15,649 nt of DNA from UBA1306 sp964396415 (lineage in GTDB: Bacteria; Spirochaetota; Spirochaetia; Treponematales; Rectinemataceae). A program made the position numbers and the translations under genes. Shown here one piece after another: positions 12,662-15,649 of the stretch. The notes under the pieces are model-generated. The model saw nothing but the letters and a program-made list of their open reading frames with translations, was not told where the DNA came from and ran no database searches. The stretch covers positions 1-15,649 of the forward strand of contig CAYNFM010000083.1 in assembly GCA_964396415.1 (NCBI GenBank), written 5' to 3'. How positions within the stretch are numbered: position 1 is the stretch's first letter; every line of letters begins with the position of its first letter.

Positions 12662-14115
12662 GTCCCATCCCCATCCGGCGTCACGAGGCGCTGCTCCTGC
12701 CCGAGAGCTCGCGCGTCATCATCAGGCCCTTCATCCCCGGCAACGCGCAGCGAATCACGACCGTCATAGGCCGCGCCCTCGCCTTGAGCGAGGAGGATGC
12801 GGTCCGGGACCTGAAGGCCGTGCTGCGGGAATTCGACTCTCGGCATTTGGACATCGAGTCGCGGCTCCTCGCCAATTTCGAGAGAGTGCTCCCGGAGCTC
12901 TTTACGCAGCGTCCCATCTCCCGCGAGCGTAAGCTCCTCATCGGGGCCCTCTTCTCGGGGGAGTACGCGCTGGAATCGGCGGCCCTGTTCAATCCCTCCA
13001 TCGTATCCCATCCCGACCAGGGCGGAGTGGAGGAAGGCGGCTTGCGCTTCGTCATGAGCCTTCGAGCCACCGGCGAGGGGCATATTTCATCGATCGAATT
13101 CCGCACCGGAATCCTCGCCTCGGGGGGGGAGATCCGCATGGATCCAGTCTCGCGCTTCGTCTCGATGCCGGATATAGTCCCCAATCCGAGTTACCAGAAG
13201 AAGGCCTTCGCCATCAAGCTGGACGAGATGGGCTTCGAGAACGACAGCGCCAACGCCGTGCTGGAAGCTTTGCCCGAGGTCTTCGCGCGCAGCGAGCTTG
13301 ACGCGAGCGTGCGCCGCGTCCGGCGCGAGGCCATGCCGGTCACCCAGGATCTCCACCGCACGCTGGAATGCATCCAGTGGCTCGCCGATTCCAACTATGA
13401 GCTGCAGTTCTCGCCGGCGCTGGCCATCAGCGAGCGCATCATTTTCCCGGTATCGCCCAACGAGAGCAACGGGATCGAGGACGCGCGTTTCGTCCGCTTC
13501 GCCGGCGACGATGGCTCGACGCTGTACTACGCCACCTATACGGCCTACAGCGGCAGGGCGATCCTGCCTCAGCTCATCGAGACCCGCGATTTCCTCCGCT
13601 TTCGGATCCTGACTCTCAACGGCGGCGCCGTCAAGAACAAGGGCATGGCGCTCTTCCCGAGGCGCATCGACGGCCGCTACGCCATGCTCGCGCGGCAGGA
13701 CGACGAGAACCTCACGATCATGTTCTCGGACAATCCCCATGCGTGGAGCGATCCTCAGGTGCTCCTGCGGCCGGCCGAGACCTGGGAATCCGTCAAGGTC
13801 GGCAATTGCGGCTCGCCGCTTGAGACCGAGGCGGGTTGGCTCGTGATAACCCACGGAGTGGGCCCAATGCGAAAATACTGCATCGGCGCCGCTCTCCTCG
13901 ACCTGGAAGACCCGACTCGCGTCATCGGCCGCCTGAAGGAACCCTTGTTGGCCCCCGAGGGCACGGAACGGGAGGGCTATGTACCCAACGTCGTGTACAG
14001 CTGCGGCTCCCTCATACACGGCCGCGAGCTCATACTTCCCTACGCCATGAGCGACAAGGCGACGACTATCGCGAGGATTCCCTTGGACGAGTTGCTCGAC
14101 GCCCTGCGACCCTAG
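12658..14115 (+). CDS. GH130 family glycoside phosphorylase/hydrolase (manno-oligosaccharide type)
   Basis: A 485-residue enzyme predicted to phosphorolyse (or hydrolyse) beta-mannosides, giving mannose 1-phosphate if a phosphorylase. After an extra N-terminal helical region (about 1-100) the five-bladed propeller begins (ALFNPSIVSHPD, 109-120). Key segments: NGIEDARFVRF (271-281), where Asp275 matches the proposed catalytic acid of the GxEDxR motif; KNKGMALFPRRIDGRYAMLARQD (326-348); VGNCGSPLETEAGWLVITHGVG (381-402); CIGAALLDLEDPTRVIGRLKEPLLAPE (408-434); GYVPNVVYSCG (440-450). GEYALESAALFNPSIV and NCGSP, instead of the usual GPP, point to the longer GH130 subgroup found next to GT4 proteins. 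The start at 12658 overlaps the glycosyltransferase stop (ATGA). There is no signal peptide, so it acts in the cytoplasm. Confidence 0.9.
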   Translation: MSPIPIRRHEALLLPESSRVIIRPFIPGNAQRITTVIGRALALSEEDAVRDLKAVLREFDSRHLDIESRLLANFERVLPELFTQRPISRERKLLIGALFSGEYALESAALFNPSIVSHPDQGGVEEGGLRFVMSLRATGEGHISSIEFRTGILASGGEIRMDPVSRFVSMPDIVPNPSYQKKAFAIKLDEMGFENDSANAVLEALPEVFARSELDASVRRVRREAMPVTQDLHRTLECIQWLADSNYELQFSPALAISERIIFPVSPNESNGIEDARFVRFAGDDGSTLYYATYTAYSGRAILPQLIETRDFLRFRILTLNGGAVKNKGMALFPRRIDGRYAMLARQDDENLTIMFSDNPHAWSDPQVLLRPAETWESVKVGNCGSPLETEAGWLVITHGVGPMRKYCIGAALLDLEDPTRVIGRLKEPLLAPEGTEREGYVPNVVYSCGSLIHGRELILPYAMSDKATTIARIPLDELLDALRP

Positions 14116-14127
14116 CTCGAGAAATCC

Positions 14128-14155
14128 TTGACGATGGGCTCGTAGGCCTTATAAT
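14128..14155 (+). promoter_or_regulatory. Strong sigma70 promoter upstream of the HU-like gene
   Basis: TTGACG (14128-14133) and a perfect TATAAT (14150-14155) are 16 bp apart, the best promoter match in the window. It begins 12 bp after the GH130 stop, and transcription would start near 14162. That leaves about 220 nt before ATG 14383, far longer than the other leaders here. Confidence 0.75.
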
Positions 14156-14189
14156 GAGGGCCGCATTCCCTGTACCTTGAAGCGTCGTA

Positions 14190-14203
14190 CGCGGCGAGCC
14201 GCG
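14190..14203 (+). other. GC-rich hairpin in the long leader of the HU-like gene
   Basis: CGCGG (14190-14194) and CCGCG (14199-14203) close a CGAG tetraloop. Flanking GTACC (14172-14176) and GGTAT (14205-14209) can pair with one wobble as an outer stem. The element begins about 10-30 nt into the predicted transcript. It resembles no riboswitch class I know; no terminator tail follows. Confidence 0.4.
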
Positions 14204-14263
14204 GGGTATGAGTCCCTCCTCCGAATGAACCTTGGGCTGTTTATATGCCAGAGAATAATTCAG

Positions 14264-14346
14264 ATTCAGCTCAGTATATTTTGATTTCAGCCTGAAATTT
14301 TTCATTCTCAGTCTCGAAATATTTTATTCCGAGCCTCAATCAAAGA
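14264..14346. repeat. Four degenerate 20-22 bp tandem repeats upstream of the HU-like gene
   Basis: Units start at 14264, 14284, 14304 and 14326 (20, 20, 22 and 21 bp), each beginning ATT, with a (C/G)AG(C/T)(C/T)(T/C)-like core, followed by an A/T-rich tail. The second unit contains the perfect inverted repeat ATTTCAG-c-CTGAAAT (14284-14298). A spacing of about two helical turns and the AT-rich character suggest a curved, multi-site protein-binding region ending 36 bp before the start codon. Confidence 0.6.
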
Positions 14347-14382
14347 ATCATTTTATCGTCGTAACTATCCCGGAGGACAATC

Positions 14383-15096
14383 ATGGTAGTAAAAGTCGCC
14401 TTCGTAAAGGACAATATCCGCAAGGATGGGACTCTCGTACCGCGAGTGGTCCAACGGACCAAAATCGGCTTCGACAGACTCCTCGGCTTTATGGATAAGG
14501 CTACAGGTCTTTCGGAGAGCGATCTACGATCGGTCTTTCATCAGTTCGCCGAGGCCCTGGCCTTCTTCCTGCCCGATGGGAGCGAAGTTCAGACTCCCAT
14601 CGGCGCCATAAAATTGAGCGTCCATTACCCTGGCATAGAAGGCGAGGTCACGGGGTCGACTCGGGGCCAAAAGATCAGCAAGGACGGCATGCGGCTCCAG
14701 ATCCGCGGGGATCGCTCGTTTTTGGATCGGATTCGGCTCGGGTCGGCGATCGAGGTCGTCGATGCTCCGCTTCCGTTGATGCCGACGATCATCCGCGTCG
14801 AGAACGCGGATATCCATGGCTCGATCGACTCCGGATCGGCTGGTCAGATCCTGCACCTTACCGGAAGCCGTCTTCGTTTCGCCTGGGACGACGAGGAGCA
14901 GGGCGTCTTCTTCAACTCCGCTTCGGCATCCGCCGGGGAGACGAGGATGGCCGTTTATAGCCATATCGGAAGCAACATCATCGACGGCAAGATTCCCGAT
15001 CTCGAAGCCGGCGAGTACAGGCTCGAGATCAGGACCCGCCCCAGCGGAAGAGAGCTTCGAGTCGGGCAGTACGGGAATACGATCGCGATCACTTGA
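14383..15096 (+). CDS. HU-like DNA-binding protein with C-terminal DUF4469 Ig-like domain
   Basis: The 237 residues form two domains. Residues 1-120 fit the HU-like N-terminal DNA-binding module of Bacteroides/spirochaete proteins: IGFDRLLGFMDKATGLSESDLRSVFHQFAEALAFFLPDGSEVQTPIGAIKLSV (28-80) corresponds to the helix-helix-beta core of an HU fold. Residues about 134-237 fit DUF4469: IDSGSAGQILHLTGSRLRF, GVFFNSASASAGETRMAVYS, then LEAGEYRLEIRTRPS and a final GQYGNTIAIT strand. There is no signal peptide, so it is probably nucleoid-associated. Site GGAGGA (14372-14377) supports ATG 14383. A strong promoter, long leader and repeat block precede it, so high or autoregulated expression is likely. 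The role of the DUF4469 part, possibly oligomerisation, is unknown. Confidence 0.85.
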   Translation: MVVKVAFVKDNIRKDGTLVPRVVQRTKIGFDRLLGFMDKATGLSESDLRSVFHQFAEALAFFLPDGSEVQTPIGAIKLSVHYPGIEGEVTGSTRGQKISKDGMRLQIRGDRSFLDRIRLGSAIEVVDAPLPLMPTIIRVENADIHGSIDSGSAGQILHLTGSRLRFAWDDEEQGVFFNSASASAGETRMAVYSHIGSNIIDGKIPDLEAGEYRLEIRTRPSGRELRVGQYGNTIAIT

Positions 15097-15185
15097 CGGA
15101 TTGCGCGAGAAGGCCTGTCCCTTTGTTGAAGCGGAGCTAGCGGCATCGGGGATTCGAGTCGTGCCGCCCTGTCCGTGGCGCGGCA

Positions 15186-15214
15186 TTCACCAAGAAACGA
15201 GAACTCGCTAGTAT
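15186..15214 (+). promoter_or_regulatory. Possible promoter of the GH127 gene
   Basis: TTCACC (15186-15191) and TAGTAT (15209-15214) match sigma70 boxes at four of six positions each, with 17-bp spacing. The start would fall at about 15221, just before the ribosome binding site at 15222, giving a very short leader. This is weak evidence; chance is quite possible. Confidence 0.3.
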
Positions 15215-15234
15215 CCACTTCCGGAGGCCTTCGC

Positions 15235-15649
15235 ATGCCCATGTTCGAACCCTTCCCCCTCCCCGATGTAGAGCTGCGCGACGTCGATCTACTGCAGAAG
15301 CGCGAGTCCGACCGCGCTTATATGCTCAAGCTCACTAGCGACAACCTCCTAAGACCTTATAGGCAGGAGGCCGGCCTCTGGTCCGAGCCCGGAAAGCCCG
15401 AGGGCATCCATTGGGGATGGGAGTCGCCCACCAGCCAGCTGCGCGGCCACTTCCTCGGCCACTGGCTGTCAGCCGCAGCTATGAACGCCGCCGCGACGGG
15501 GGATCGCGAAATCCGGGGCAAGGCCGAAGCCGTCGTCGACGGCCTCTCTATCTGCCAGCAGGCGAACGGCGGCGAGTGGCTCGGCTCGATCCCGGAGAAA
15601 TACCTCGATCGCATCGCCGCCGGAAGGCAGGTTTGGGCCCCGCACTACA
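15235..15649 (+). CDS. GH127/DUF1680 family glycoside hydrolase, N-terminal part (runs off window)
   Basis: The frame stays open from ATG 15235 to the window edge, 138 codons. A good site, CGGAGG (15222-15227), lies 7 nt before the start; a second ATG at 15241 is two codons in. The translation reads LPDVELRDVDLLQKRESDRAY (9-29), LTSDNLLRPYRQEAGLWSEP, IHWGWESPTSQLRGHFLGHWLSAAAMNAAATGD and ICQQANGGEWLGSIPEKYLDRI. The combination of a DNLLxxYRxxAGL stretch, GWE, LRGHxLGHxLSAxAxxxAATGD and CQ is the hallmark N-terminus of DUF1680/GH127 enzymes, whose founding member is a beta-L-arabinofuranosidase. Catalytic Glu and Cys residues lie further downstream and cannot be checked. No signal peptide is seen, so it probably acts on imported oligosaccharides. 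Confidence 0.88.
   Translation, partial: MPMFEPFPLPDVELRDVDLLQKRESDRAYMLKLTSDNLLRPYRQEAGLWSEPGKPEGIHWGWESPTSQLRGHFLGHWLSAAAMNAAATGDREIRGKAEAVVDGLSICQQANGGEWLGSIPEKYLDRIAAGRQVWAPHY

Noticed and set aside
13087..14019. Long minus-strand frame of 310 residues inside the GH130 gene
   Set aside because: It is antisense to the GH130 catalytic core; composition is that of a reverse-frame shadow and no family is recognisable.
14066..14305. Minus-strand frame across the AT-rich repeats
   Set aside because: It begins in non-coding repeats and runs antisense into the GH130 end; no ribosome binding site or recognisable domain.
14264..14346. CRISPR array
   Set aside because: The units adjoin each other without spacers and are degenerate; no cas genes are nearby.

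Overview
The window reads as chromosome from a GC-rich diderm bacterium. Spirochaetota is the best guess (inference, moderate confidence): several proteins carry signal peptides and look like outer-membrane barrels, there is a LolA-like carrier beside a MacB/LolCDE-type ABC pair, and a two-domain HU/DUF4469 protein in a GC-rich background fits spirochaetes better than typical Bacteroidota. I saw no tRNA, rRNA, insertion sequence or CRISPR array. Fourteen coding regions are supported, the first and last cut by the window edges.

Layout. (1) 3-653: 3' end of a MalT/LuxR-type regulator, TPR part only, with no HTH visible after it. (2) 958-2558: a two-gene unit for a ring-cleaving (VOC) dioxygenase and an MhqD-like alpha/beta hydrolase, related to the quinone/aromatic detoxification pair mhqO-mhqD. 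(3) 2831-9456: eight tightly packed co-directional genes (four overlaps at gene starts): a small polytopic membrane protein, an HTH_34 winged-helix regulator, a secreted TPR protein, an ABC ATPase, an FtsX/MacB-type permease, a LolA-like periplasmic protein and two unrecognised outer-membrane-like proteins. In front is a sigma70-like promoter whose -10 lies inside a perfect 12-bp palindrome, a likely operator for the encoded regulator. This self-contained envelope export/trafficking module is the most interesting content of the window.

(4) 9457-9660: convergent intergenic space with two inverted repeats, one a long imperfect palindrome. (5) 9661-10083, minus strand: a small protein of the bacterial eRF1-like (baeRF) kind. 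(6) 10349-14115: a glycosyltransferase family 4 protein fused to a six-hairpin glycosidase-like domain, translationally coupled (ATGA) to a GH130 mannoside-phosphorylase-like enzyme, behind a promoter and an AT-rich near-palindrome. (7) 14116-15096: a strong promoter, a structured leader of about 220 nt, four degenerate 20-22 bp tandem repeats, then the HU-like/DUF4469 protein. (8) 15235 to the window end: the start of a GH127 (DUF1680) glycoside hydrolase.

How the parts may work together (inference). The ABC-LolA-OMP operon could energise transfer of a lipid, lipoprotein or other amphiphile from the inner membrane through the periplasm to two dedicated outer-membrane proteins, under its own repressor. 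The GT4/GH130 pair could build and phosphorolytically turn over a manno-oligosaccharide. The other genes look like independent transcription units.
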